A DNA stretch of 15,347 nt, from the NCBI GenBank assembly GCA_000437915.1, contig FR900986.1, positions 61,920 to 77,266 on the forward strand, in the 5' to 3' direction. The stretch is from Subdoligranulum sp. CAG:314 (GTDB lineage: Bacteria; Bacillota; Clostridia; Christensenellales; CAG-314). The notes under the pieces are model-generated. The model had not been told where the DNA came from. It saw only the letters and a program-made list of their open reading frames with translations, and ran no database searches. The position numbers and the translations under genes are program-made. Positions 1-7,546 of this stretch are shown here, piece after piece (positions within the stretch are counted from its first letter, which is position 1; every line of letters begins with the position of its first letter).

Positions 1-352
1 CGTCGTTTTTGACCTCGCGGACGGCTTGCTCCCTTTCGCTGTCTATGTCAAGCAAACGCTTTGCCGCCTCGGCGAAGGCTTGCTCTTTCAAAGCCGACTG
101 TTTTTTAATTTTTTCTTCCGTTTCCTTTCCTATTTTGCTTATTGCGGACTGTCTGTCCGCTTCAAGCGCCGTTTCCGCCTTTTTTCTCAGCTCGTCCTCG
201 GACGGCATTTTGTAATCCACGGTCTTTAAGCCCAACGAATCGGGCATGTCCGTCTCGGGTTTTACGTAGGTTTCCGAATACCTGTCGTTTATTTTGTCCA
301 ACTGCTTTTTATAGTTCTCGTACTGCTTTTTTACGTTATCCTTATCCGTCAT
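1..352 (-). CDS. Phage coiled-coil virion protein, 3' end outside window
   Basis: Partial gene: the ATG is at 352 and the frame stays open to base 1, giving about 117 residues. The start is fixed by a GAGGAG Shine-Dalgarno that overlaps the TGA of the gene before it, 10 bp away, so the two are probably translationally coupled. The visible part is very hydrophilic, rich in Lys, Glu, Asp and Gln, and has no signal peptide or membrane span. Residues from about 50 to 115 (Lys/Glu/Ala-rich) should form a long helix or coiled coil. It follows the neck and beta-rich virion genes in a short-tailed phage cassette, where internal (ejection) proteins or further tail proteins usually lie. That position is the only hint of function. 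No family was recognised. Confidence 0.7.
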   Translation of the reverse strand, partial: MTDKDNVKKQYENYKKQLDKINDRYSETYVKPETDMPDSLGLKTVDYKMPSEDELRKKAETALEADRQSAISKIGKETEEKIKKQSALKEQAFAEAAKRLLDIDSEREQAVREVKND

Positions 353-362
353 AATATTCTCC

Positions 363-1469
363 TCAAAAGTTTTCCGTCCCGACTGCTTTATCCCTGACGA
401 CTAACAGACTGCTGCCGCCCGCAAAGCACGCCGCGTCGCAGAAGCACACCTTTTGTTTTTCCGTCAGACGGAGGGACGCTCCGTCGACGTATGCCACGCT
501 TGCCAAGCCGTTTTCTTCCAACAGCAGCTTGATAACGCCGCTCTCAAAAACCGCGTCGGTAAGTCCGCTCAGTCTGAGTCGCGCGCCGTTGACGTACAAA
601 CCGCTCTGCCCCTGAACAACAAGAACAGAATCGCCGTTTTCGTCAGTCGGCACGCGTACCCTTGTCGCCTTGTCTGAAAAGGACGCGTCAACGGCGGTTT
701 CCTGCGAAGCAGTCGCCTCGCCGTTTGAAAAATTTATTATCGTCCTGAAAAGCTTTTTGTCGCGAATGAAATAAATTGCGCCCGCGCTTGCGGATATACG
801 CATATATGCAAAATCCGCTGCGTTTAAGGCAAGCGTTGCCGCCTGAGTCTGACCGAATACGCTCCGACAAAGAATTTTGCCGTCGTAAACGTAAAACAGC
901 ACGGGAGCGCCCGCGTCTGAAAGCGCTATTCTGTCCGCCTTGACCGAAAAGCTTTTCAGCTCGCCAAGCGTTGCGTCGAAAATCCTGACGGCGCCGTCGT
1001 CCGAAACGGCGTAATACTCTCCCCCTCCCGACACGCAAAAGGCCGCAGCGGGACTTGCGTCCGCGGCAAGGCTTCCCGTGAGCGCGGCGGAGGCGGAAAA
1101 AAGCGAGAACGCCGCCTCCCTGTTGACAAAGCATATTTCAAGCGTGTGCTCCCCTGCCGCGCAGTAAAAATTTTTTCGCGCGCGTTCGGAGTATTTTATC
1201 GACGGACACATTCTCTCAAGCACCGCGTCGTCGGCAACAAGGCTCATCTCGCACGACCTTTCCGCTCCCGCGTTAAGAAACAAATCAAGCGCCACCGGGC
1301 CGCTTTGCTCGGCGAAAAACTTTAAAGCAAGCCTCGACTCTCCCGACGGTACGGTTACGCTTCCGAAATTCCTGTTCAACGTCCGCTTTGTTTCCGAGTA
1401 CACGCTCTTGTTTTCCAATCGCTCCTCTATTTCCGAAATTTTCAGCGCAAGGCTTTTTTCACTGCTCAT
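363..1469 (-). CDS. Beta-rich phage virion protein, function unknown (368 aa)
   Basis: Starts with ATG at 1469, 3 bp after the TGA of the hub gene, with a GGGAG site 9 nt upstream. Residues about 1-35 are charged and likely helical (a short coiled coil with the motif KISEIEERLENK). Residues about 35-120 look like a beta-sandwich, similar in feel to receptor-binding or carbohydrate-binding domains. Residues about 140-360 show repeating short strands ending in glycine-aspartate turns, such as YYAVSDDGAVRIFDA and YVYDGKILCRSVF, as in beta-propellers. It has no signal peptide or membrane span. Directly after the neck/hub gene it is most likely a tail or head-closure component, possibly an adhesin. 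I do not recognise a named family, so this is inferred from position and composition. Confidence 0.75.
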   Translation of the reverse strand: MSSEKSLALKISEIEERLENKSVYSETKRTLNRNFGSVTVPSGESRLALKFFAEQSGPVALDLFLNAGAERSCEMSLVADDAVLERMCPSIKYSERARKNFYCAAGEHTLEICFVNREAAFSLFSASAALTGSLAADASPAAAFCVSGGGEYYAVSDDGAVRIFDATLGELKSFSVKADRIALSDAGAPVLFYVYDGKILCRSVFGQTQAATLALNAADFAYMRISASAGAIYFIRDKKLFRTIINFSNGEATASQETAVDASFSDKATRVRVPTDENGDSVLVVQGQSGLYVNGARLRLSGLTDAVFESGVIKLLLEENGLASVAYVDGASLRLTEKQKVCFCDAACFAGGSSLLVVRDKAVGTENF

Positions 1470-1472
1470 AAA

Positions 1473-2948
1473 TCAATACTCCCTGAAAATCAGCTGCGGA
1501 CGGGACACGCGCATTTTGTCCGTGTCCGCGTCAACGGACAGCCTGAAAACGCTGCCCGTCACGTTGAAGGGCACCTTTTGCTGCCTGTCGGAGCCTCTGA
1601 CAAATCTTGTGTGCTCCTGTCCGTCGGCCTCCACGCACAGCGTCAAATCGTGCTCCGTTTCTATAAGCGCGTAACGCAGAAGCTTTCTTCTGTCCGCTCC
1701 GTCCAAATCCGTCTTGGGACAAACCCAGCGCTTGGGCATCGCCTCGCCGAAAACGCTTCCGCCGTCGTCGAAAATCGCCACTCTCTTTTCGTTGCGGAAA
1801 CAGGCAAGCAAAAAATTTTTGTCGGGCGCATTGACTGCCGCAAGCGAAGCGACGTCCACGCCGCGCACTACGGCAACGCTGCCGCTTGCCAAATCCACCT
1901 CTACAAGCGCGTTGTTTACGTAATCTCCCTTTTCGCACATCACTCTGCGTCCGTCGTTGAAATTGAGGCGGCAGGCGAGAAAATATTTTCCGCCGAAATA
2001 TGCCGCCCGCGCCTGAGAGTTGTCCTCCCCCTCGAACAGCCCCGAAAGCCTGTCCAAAATTTTCACCGTCCCGCTGCCGTCGAAGTCGAACAGCCCGCGC
2101 TGAGTCAAAAAAAGGATTCTGTCGCCGCAAACGCACACGGTGTCGCCTATGATTCTGTCGCTCGAAACAAACAGGTGCATGAGCGAAAAACGCGACTGTT
2201 CGCCCGTCGCGTAAAAGCGCGTTATTCCGTAGCTTCTGAAAACGTAAACGTAATTGAAAAAGCTGAGCACCTTGAGCAGCGCGCCGTTCTCGTCCGCCAT
2301 TTCCACAAAGCCCGCCTCGTCGAGGGATATGTTCCAGTTGGTAGGGTCTAGGTCGTCCGAAAACCACAGCGTATTCAAAGTGTCGGGAGAGGTGGCGAAC
2401 AACCTCTCGCCGTGCACGCAAATGCTTGAAAGCGCGGGAGCGTCGTCGATAACCGTCGGCGTGTCTACGCCGTTGTACACGCGCATTTTATCCTTGCCCG
2501 AGCAGAAAATCATAACGTCCTCTCCGTTGAGGCGGTAATTGAGCGCTTCGGGCGTTTCCTCGAACTGCCTTTCGTCAACAAGGGACACGCCCAGGTCGAG
2601 ACCGTTGATATATATGTTGTAAAGTCGTTTGTCCTCCGAAAGCAACAAAATTCTGTCGTCGTTTTTCCGCGTAGGAAGGTCAAAACGTCTGTAATACCAA
2701 ACCTTTGTTATTGCCTTGTTTCCTATCGTAACCTCGGTTTCCTTGCCGTCAAAGGGCAGCGTAAACGCCGAAAACCCGCCGCACTCCCTCAGCGCGCCCG
2801 TCTTTCCCGAAAGATTGTAGCTGATTTTGGCAACGCCCTGTTCCAGAAGAAAATCCTCCGATACCGTGTTCATGCCTCCGCCGAAGCTCTTAACCGAATA
2901 AACCCTGTCGCTGCCTCTCAAGCCCTTCAAGGCGTTGCGATAAAACAT
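1473..2948 (-). CDS. Neck/hub protein of podovirus type (P22 gp10 / T7 gp12-like)
   Basis: 491 residues from the ATG at 2948. That start is preferred over upstream in-frame codons because GGAGGT lies 7 nt before it and the ATG overlaps the TGA of the adaptor gene (TGATG). The protein is almost all beta strand. Around residues 176-206 it carries HGERLFATSP followed by LWFSDDLDPTNWN. This 'own-name, then something like LW-S-D-P-NW' signature is typical of packaged-DNA stabilisation and tail-hub proteins that cap the portal of short-tailed phages. In P22 (gp10) and T7 (gp12, tubular protein B) these proteins are beta-propeller rings that bind below the adaptor ring. The preceding adaptor gene supports this. 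The identification rests on pattern and order, not on a search. Confidence 0.7.
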   Translation of the reverse strand: MFYRNALKGLRGSDRVYSVKSFGGGMNTVSEDFLLEQGVAKISYNLSGKTGALRECGGFSAFTLPFDGKETEVTIGNKAITKVWYYRRFDLPTRKNDDRILLLSEDKRLYNIYINGLDLGVSLVDERQFEETPEALNYRLNGEDVMIFCSGKDKMRVYNGVDTPTVIDDAPALSSICVHGERLFATSPDTLNTLWFSDDLDPTNWNISLDEAGFVEMADENGALLKVLSFFNYVYVFRSYGITRFYATGEQSRFSLMHLFVSSDRIIGDTVCVCGDRILFLTQRGLFDFDGSGTVKILDRLSGLFEGEDNSQARAAYFGGKYFLACRLNFNDGRRVMCEKGDYVNNALVEVDLASGSVAVVRGVDVASLAAVNAPDKNFLLACFRNEKRVAIFDDGGSVFGEAMPKRWVCPKTDLDGADRRKLLRYALIETEHDLTLCVEADGQEHTRFVRGSDRQQKVPFNVTGSVFRLSVDADTDKMRVSRPQLIFREY

Positions 2949-3526
2949 CAGAACCACCTCCGCGCTTTGACGGACATTGCGCCCTTTTTGCGCAATGCGA
3001 TTTTCAGACTGTCCTTGTACCTGCCGTCCCACAGCTGCGCTTCCTCGAAAAGCCCGCACACAAAGCAGTATTCGGCGGCGACTCCGAGCGCCGTAACTCT
3101 CGCCGAAACGCGGCAGTTTCCCGTTTCCGCCTCGTCGAAAAAGGACTTTTCCTCGGGACGGTAAAAATAAGTTACCTCCGTTTCTCCTTTGACCTTGACA
3201 AACAGTCCGTCGGGCAGGTGGGAAAAGCGCACGCTGTTGCCGAATTTGTCCTTTACCTCCACGGCTTCGAGCATATCCCGCGAAAACTCGCCGTAAGGTA
3301 TCGTGCCGTCCTCCGAAAACACTCTTTCGGTCTTTTTAAGCGGAAGATAATCCGTTGCAAGCTGATTGAGAACGAAATCCGTGCAGTCTTTGAGCAGCTT
3401 CAACCGCTTGTCCGAGTTGAACTCGGCCTCGACGAAAGCCGTGTCCGCGTCTTTTTTGAATACCTCCTCGTTTACGTCCAGCTGCAAAAACAAAGCCGCA
3501 AGACGCACTATATCTTTTATTTTCAT
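2948..3526 (-). CDS. Head-tail adaptor/connector protein (P22 gp4 / T7 gp11-like)
   Basis: 192 residues, ATG at 3526, with AAGGAGG 5 nt upstream. Its stop overlaps the start of the hub gene. The N-terminal third is helical (MKIKDIVRLAALFLQLDV, then a helix holding LLKDCTDFVLNQLATDYLPL). The middle is beta-stranded and the C-terminal part is a helix with the pattern VTALGVAAEYCFVCGLFEEA, W, RY, followed by a basic tail (KKGAMSVKARRWF). This helix-beta-helix plan matches adaptor proteins that bind the portal as a ring and lengthen the DNA channel. They sit between capsid and hub genes in P22-like and T7-like phages, as here. The call is strengthened by the hub protein directly downstream. Confidence 0.65.
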   Translation of the reverse strand: MKIKDIVRLAALFLQLDVNEEVFKKDADTAFVEAEFNSDKRLKLLKDCTDFVLNQLATDYLPLKKTERVFSEDGTIPYGEFSRDMLEAVEVKDKFGNSVRFSHLPDGLFVKVKGETEVTYFYRPEEKSFFDEAETGNCRVSARVTALGVAAEYCFVCGLFEEAQLWDGRYKDSLKIALRKKGAMSVKARRWF

Positions 3527-3548
3527 TGAGCCTCCTTAAAGCCGGACT

Positions 3549-3848
3549 TCATACCGATGCGGCACGGCGCAGCGCTTCCTCCTCGACGCGTGCGTTGTGA
3601 AAGTCTATCTCCGCCAGAAGTCTGTCGGCGTTTTCCGCTCTCGTCCTTCTGACAAGCTCCACGGTGCGCGCGTTGAGACGGTTGCTCGGCACAACCAGAC
3701 AAAAGGTGTTTTTGCCCTGCTTTTTGTTGTGCACTTCAAGACGCTTGAAATAACCGTTGTACACTATGAAATAGCCGTCGTCGATTTCCTTGAGACGCGC
3801 CGCAATATCCAGCGCGTCGTTTTCTATGCGGGTATAAAAACCTTGCAT
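3549..3848 (-). CDS. Small conserved head-module protein, 99 aa
   Basis: ATG at 3848, with AAGGAGGTCG 6 nt upstream. Longer in-frame openings were rejected because they run back through the palindrome and the capsid gene and lack a ribosome site. The protein is soluble and charged. It has a beta-hairpin segment (GYFIVYNGYFKRLEVHNKK), a strand (FCLVVPSNRL), and a long C-terminal helix rich in Arg, Glu and Ala (residues about 60-95). I recall small proteins with this 'YF-VYN...LEVHN...R-T-E' pattern between capsid and connector genes of other Firmicutes phages, but no function has been assigned that I can name. It may bind the capsid or portal vertex. Confidence 0.7.
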   Translation of the reverse strand: MQGFYTRIENDALDIAARLKEIDDGYFIVYNGYFKRLEVHNKKQGKNTFCLVVPSNRLNARTVELVRRTRAENADRLLAEIDFHNARVEEEALRRAASV

Positions 3849-3883
3849 ATCCGACCTCCTTAAAATTTTTTCCGCCCCTGTTT

Positions 3884-3893
3884 CGACCTCCTT
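3884..3893 (-). promoter_or_regulatory. Orphan Shine-Dalgarno copy
   Basis: Read on the minus strand this is AAGGAGGTCG, an exact copy of the ribosome site of the 99-residue protein at 3852-3861, 32 nt further upstream. No ATG, GTG or TTG follows at a usable distance, and the next in-frame triplets include a stop. It may be a remnant of a lost small gene, or a ribosome standby site. Confidence 0.4.
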
Positions 3894-3907
3894 TGCGGGC
3901 GGGAAGC

Positions 3908-3933
3908 TCCGTCCGCGTTTAAACGCGGACGGA
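3908..3933. repeat. 26-bp perfect palindrome after the capsid gene
   Basis: The two 13-base arms (TCCGTCCGCGTTT and its complement) meet at base 3920/3921 without a spacer. It starts 10 bp after the major capsid stop codon on the minus strand. As RNA it would fold into a GC-rich hairpin. Neither side has a run of T, so it does not look like a normal intrinsic terminator. Plausible roles are a partial terminator, an RNase-stop that stabilises capsid mRNA, or a protein-binding site. Confidence 0.8.
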
Positions 3934-3943
3934 CGGAACAGAA

Positions 3944-5113
3944 TCAGGCTTCCTTTATGCCCGTAATCAGCCCCTGTCCCATGGGCTTTTCGCACAGCAG
4001 GTCGGCGTATTTGACAAGAGTCGCGGTGAAAACCGGCTTGTTTGCCACCTGCTTCAAAACTCTGCCGTCGTCCCCTTCGAGCCATCTCCAATCGCACAGT
4101 TGGTGCAGCGTGAACTCGGACGTGTTGAGTATGTACATATTTCCTTCGGGAGCGAAACGGTCGGTCACGACGGGTATGCCGTTGTAGGAAATTGCTTTGA
4201 ACCCGCCTTCCAGATTCATCACGTCGACATTGGTGCGGTTTTGGGCAAGATATTTCTGATAAGCCCTCCTAACCCCGCTGCTGCAAACGATAAAGTCCGC
4301 GGACGAGCCGGAAACGTCCTCCATTTCGTCAATGACCTTTTGTATGGTCGCATCGTCTATTGCTCCGCTTGTCGCGGCGTAGCTCTTGGGCGACAGCCAT
4401 TTGTTGTCGCTGCGTTTAAGCCCGTAAAGGTAGTCGGAATCGGAAAAAATTGCGCCGAGTCCCGTTATTTCCTTGTTGAAGCTGCCCTGAACGGTGATTA
4501 CGTCGTCCTCCGCTATCGTCGAAGCGGCAATAGCCGCGCCCGACAGAGTGATGCTCTTTGCCGTTCTGTCGACGATTGTTATTCGTCTCGAAGTCACCTT
4601 TGAAACGCCGTCGCTGTCCAGAACGTCCACAACCATGCCCTCCATTACGTTTTTTACGCTGTCGAGCGTAAGCACGTTGCCGGTTGCCGAAGACACCGTC
4701 GCCAGAACGCCGCTGCCGTCTCCGAAAAGCATTCTGCCGAAATTGAATTTGCTCGCCTTTACAAGCCCCTCCATTTCCGCGTTCAGAAGATTGACGAACG
4801 CGCCGCTGTTGTTTGCCGACGCCCTCATCGCCTTGTCGGAAATTTCTATTGTGCCGTAAAGGTTTTTGAGAGTCAGCTGAAACTGCTCGTAATTGTTTCC
4901 AGCGGGAGCGGGCAAAAGACCGTCCTCCGTTCCCGCGCCTATGCCGCCGTTTGCGCCGTAAGGCACCAGCTTGCGAACCTCCTTGCCCCACACGTCCGTC
5001 GTGCTCTGCTTTATTTTCGCAAGAAGAGGATTGACCTGAGTGTTGAGTTGTTCGGAAACCACTCCCAGATACAGTGTTTTAAGCGCGTTTTCGGCGCTTG
5101 CTATCGTTACCAT
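3944..5113 (-). CDS. Major capsid protein, HK97 fold with an inserted domain
   Basis: 389 residues, ATG at 5113 with AAGGAG 9 nt upstream. Visible order: N-terminal arm (1-45); a Gly-rich segment and strands with NYEQFQLTLKNLYGTIEISD (73-92), as in an E-loop; a long spine helix (about 95-130); a beta-rich segment from about 139 to 212 with a valine/threonine strand pattern that reads like an inserted barrel domain; then P and A domain elements, including IQKVIDEMEDV, DFIVCSSGVRRAYQKYL, GIPVVTDRFAPEGNMYIL and a C-terminal ALVKYADLLCEKP-like strand. The last parts are typical of HK97-fold coat proteins. No protease gene is present and the protein has no obvious long cleavable delta domain, so a separate scaffold, encoded just before it, is expected. 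Confidence 0.88.
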   Translation of the reverse strand: MVTIASAENALKTLYLGVVSEQLNTQVNPLLAKIKQSTTDVWGKEVRKLVPYGANGGIGAGTEDGLLPAPAGNNYEQFQLTLKNLYGTIEISDKAMRASANNSGAFVNLLNAEMEGLVKASKFNFGRMLFGDGSGVLATVSSATGNVLTLDSVKNVMEGMVVDVLDSDGVSKVTSRRITIVDRTAKSITLSGAAIAASTIAEDDVITVQGSFNKEITGLGAIFSDSDYLYGLKRSDNKWLSPKSYAATSGAIDDATIQKVIDEMEDVSGSSADFIVCSSGVRRAYQKYLAQNRTNVDVMNLEGGFKAISYNGIPVVTDRFAPEGNMYILNTSEFTLHQLCDWRWLEGDDGRVLKQVANKPVFTATLVKYADLLCEKPMGQGLITGIKEA

Positions 5114-5150
5114 AATTCATTTCTCCTTTTCTTTATTTCGGGGAGGCTCG

Positions 5151-5645
5151 TCAATTGCGGAAAAGAATGCTTTTCGCCATTTCCGAAGCCTCCTCCAAAG
5201 ATTTCGGACGGCGCTCGGGCGCGCGGCAAAACGCGCCTCCGCCGCCCATAACGGTAGGCAGACGGTAATAATTTTGTCTCCTGACGTACTCCGCAACGAT
5301 TTTAGCGGTAAGAACGCTGTCGTTTAAAATACGTCCGAGAAGAAGAGACTCGTTTTCCTCCTGCCTCCCGCTTAAAATTTCCCCGCGGGAACCGACCTTA
5401 AGGTCGGGGTCGTCCGTTCCCTTTGAGAGAGGGGGTGCAGATTGCTCCGTTTGCGGAAGAACGCTGCCGTTCCCGACGCAATTGCGCCCCGAGCTCGGTG
5501 TGGATTTTTCTTCCATTGTACCGAGCAGCCTTTCAAGCTCCCTCAGTCTCTGACATTTCCGCGTAAACTCTCTTTCCAGAGCGCCGTACGCCCTTTCCAG
5601 AGCCTGCTTGTCCTTGAATTTTTTTATTTCCCTTTCGTTTTCCAT
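5151..5645 (-). CDS. Probable capsid scaffolding protein
   Basis: 164 residues. The ATG overlaps the portal stop by one base (TGATG). It is acidic and charged with no membrane span. Residues 1-45 should form a coiled coil (KKFKDKQALERAYGALEREF). Residues about 46-97 are a Pro/Ser/Gly-rich linker, and 98-164 contain two helices (SLLLGRILNDSVLTAKIVAEYV and SLEEASEMAKSIL). Position between portal and major capsid genes, the helical, charged make-up and the absence of a protease make a scaffold the best guess. Sequence alone does not prove it. The linker DNA is full of palindromes and might be an inserted repeat read in frame. Confidence 0.6.
   Translation of the reverse strand: MENEREIKKFKDKQALERAYGALEREFTRKCQRLRELERLLGTMEEKSTPSSGRNCVGNGSVLPQTEQSAPPLSKGTDDPDLKVGSRGEILSGRQEENESLLLGRILNDSVLTAKIVAEYVRRQNYYRLPTVMGGGGAFCRAPERRPKSLEEASEMAKSILFRN
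5392..5498. repeat. Palindrome cluster within the scaffold linker
   Basis: Three perfect palindromes lie within about 107 bp: CCGACCTTAAGGTCGG (5392-5407), CGCAATTGCG (5477-5486) and CCGAGCTCGG (5489-5498). They coincide with the low-complexity linker of the scaffold protein, including the residues PPLSKG and DLKVGSRGE. This resembles a small palindromic repeat element inserted without breaking the frame, though the copy number elsewhere is unknown. Confidence 0.45.
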
Positions 5646-7546
5646 CAGGCGCCCTCCTCCGTTTTAAGCGGCAGGTCGGAAAGCATAGCCTTGTGCAGCC
5701 GAATGTGTTTTAACACCGCCTCCTCCGTTTCCCTGCCTGTCTGCGCGGCCTGTCCGCTGATTACAAAACGCACGTGCTCGTCGATGTGAATCTCGTGATT
5801 GTCTATATCGAGGGGCACGACGTCCTCCGTCATGCGCAGGTTTTCGCGCTCGGCTTTTTTCACGTGCAGCTGATTGAGATTCTGCGCGGTTTCCCAATTG
5901 CCGAAGCCCATCATTTCCAAAATCTTTACCTTGTTTGTTGGGGAAACACGACCCGTCTCGTCGCTTAAAAGTCCCGCGTTGAGCAAATCCATAACCATGC
6001 TCTTGCGTGAAGCGGGAGTTTCGTTCAGGTCGTTTTCCGTTTCAAACACGACGTCGTCGCTGCTTATGTCGCTGCCGCTGAAATAAAAGACTTCTATGCT
6101 GCCGTTGTCGCCCACAACCTTTTCAAGCCGCGCGGCGGTGGCAAACTGCTTGTACAGCCTGAGAATATGCTGCCCTACGGTTTTGATTGCGCCCCGTATC
6201 TGTTCCGCGCTGACGGCAAGCCTCGTGTCGTCCTGCTCTATGAGCAGCTGCAGCGCCACTCCGCTAGTAAGCCCCGTCTGAGTTTTGCTGTTTCGCATAA
6301 ACTCCGACACTCCCGACACCTGCAAAAACTCCGCAAGCAGCCTCTGCTCTTCGAGGTTGAAGTCGTCGGGCACGCTGCCCGAGCTGAGCAGACGGGGCAG
6401 ATTTGCGCCCTGCCTGTAAACCAGCACCTTGCCGGGCGTGAGCCACTCGCCGTCCACCAAATCGGTGTCTATCGAGCCGTCCTCCACCGCCAGCACGCCC
6501 ATGGATATTCTGTTGAGAAACTCGTGCTTGCGGCACTTGACGGCGTTGTAAGCTCTTTGCAGCGGCACCAGACGTTCTATCATGGAAACGCCCCAGAAGC
6601 ATCCCGCCCAAAGAATGGAAACCTGCCGTACGAAAGGAAAATCCCTTTCGCCGTCCGTGCCGTTTCTGTAAGGCAGCGGACCCGAATACACGAGAACGTC
6701 TCCCGCAACCACCGTCAGCTCTCCGTCAGGATTTTGCTTTGTGGGGCGCGTATATCGTTCTATGACCAGCACGGCGTCCTTTTTGACCTGCTCGGTCACG
6801 CCCGGCGCCGTCTTGTTGTAACTGCGCCCGCCCATGGACACTCCTCCGTCAAGGGAAAATACTTTCAGTTCCTCTCCCTTAACGTCCGCGCCCCAAATCT
6901 CCTTGACCTCCGCCGAAGAATAAGCCTTTGCGTGAATAATGCTCTTGCACTCGTCCAAATCGGCGCACACGCTGCTGTCGGGATAAATCTCGAAAGGAGG
7001 CACCACGCTGACCGATACGTCTCCGCACGTGTAAACCTTGTCGTCGCTTTTGATTTTGACGCCCTTTTCCTTGTCCCACACGATTTTGTAAAACACCGTT
7101 CCGCACGCTTCGCTCCACATAGTGCCCTTGTCGATAATTCCGTTTACGGACAGCTTTTCGGAGCAGCTTTCAAGAATTTTTTTTGCCAGCTTTGCGGAAT
7201 TTACGTCCTTGTCCTCGTCGGTAAAGGGTCTTACCGTCATTTTGGGACGCACCCGCGACAGCTTGGCAAGCCGCGTTTCGTATACGGGCGCAATATGATT
7301 GAACACCTGTTTTTCCTGCCATTCAAAGGTCTTTTCGTCCTCTACAAGGCTGTCGCCCGCAACGGAGCAGTATTGATTTCCCGCAAGAAAATTCATATTG
7401 AGCTGCCAGCTCAGTTCATACGGTCTGCGCGCCTGCTGTCGTTCCTTAAAATCCTCCTTTATCTCCTCCACCAGCTCCTCGGCAAAACGCTCCGCAATGC
7501 TTTTCTCCCTTTCCTTTCCGATTTTTTCGTTACCTTTCTTTTTCAT
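5645..7546 (-). CDS. Phage portal protein
   Basis: 633 residues. ATG at 7546 abuts the TGA of the preceding gene, and AGGAG is inside that gene's last codons. Portal hallmarks: an N-terminal helix with RRPYELSWQLNMNFLAGNQY (41-60), a wing region with VVPPFEIYPDSSV (181-193) followed by the acidic DLDECKSIIHAKAYS, the stem and clip segment from 305 (VRQVSILWAGCFWGVSMIER, then LVPLQRAYNAVKCRKHEFLN), the helix SGVALQLLIEQDDTRLAVSA (428-447), and a C-terminal helical barrel-like region with DIDNHEIHIDEHVRFV (580-595). The length and these segments match P22-type portals better than the shorter SPP1 or HK97 ones. It forms the twelve-subunit ring through which the terminase pumps DNA. Confidence 0.85.
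   Translation of the reverse strand: MKKKGNEKIGKEREKSIAERFAEELVEEIKEDFKERQQARRPYELSWQLNMNFLAGNQYCSVAGDSLVEDEKTFEWQEKQVFNHIAPVYETRLAKLSRVRPKMTVRPFTDEDKDVNSAKLAKKILESCSEKLSVNGIIDKGTMWSEACGTVFYKIVWDKEKGVKIKSDDKVYTCGDVSVSVVPPFEIYPDSSVCADLDECKSIIHAKAYSSAEVKEIWGADVKGEELKVFSLDGGVSMGGRSYNKTAPGVTEQVKKDAVLVIERYTRPTKQNPDGELTVVAGDVLVYSGPLPYRNGTDGERDFPFVRQVSILWAGCFWGVSMIERLVPLQRAYNAVKCRKHEFLNRISMGVLAVEDGSIDTDLVDGEWLTPGKVLVYRQGANLPRLLSSGSVPDDFNLEEQRLLAEFLQVSGVSEFMRNSKTQTGLTSGVALQLLIEQDDTRLAVSAEQIRGAIKTVGQHILRLYKQFATAARLEKVVGDNGSIEVFYFSGSDISSDDVVFETENDLNETPASRKSMVMDLLNAGLLSDETGRVSPTNKVKILEMMGFGNWETAQNLNQLHVKKAERENLRMTEDVVPLDIDNHEIHIDEHVRFVISGQAAQTGRETEEAVLKHIRLHKAMLSDLPLKTEEGA

Noticed and set aside
1578..2421. 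Long open frames on both strands over the hub gene (257 and 296 codons)
   Set aside because: Composition is Arg-rich and shadow-like, and they overlap the well-supported hub gene with its own ribosome site and coupling.
3861..3943. A small gene behind the orphan ribosome site
   Set aside because: No start codon at a usable distance and an early stop in the readable frame.
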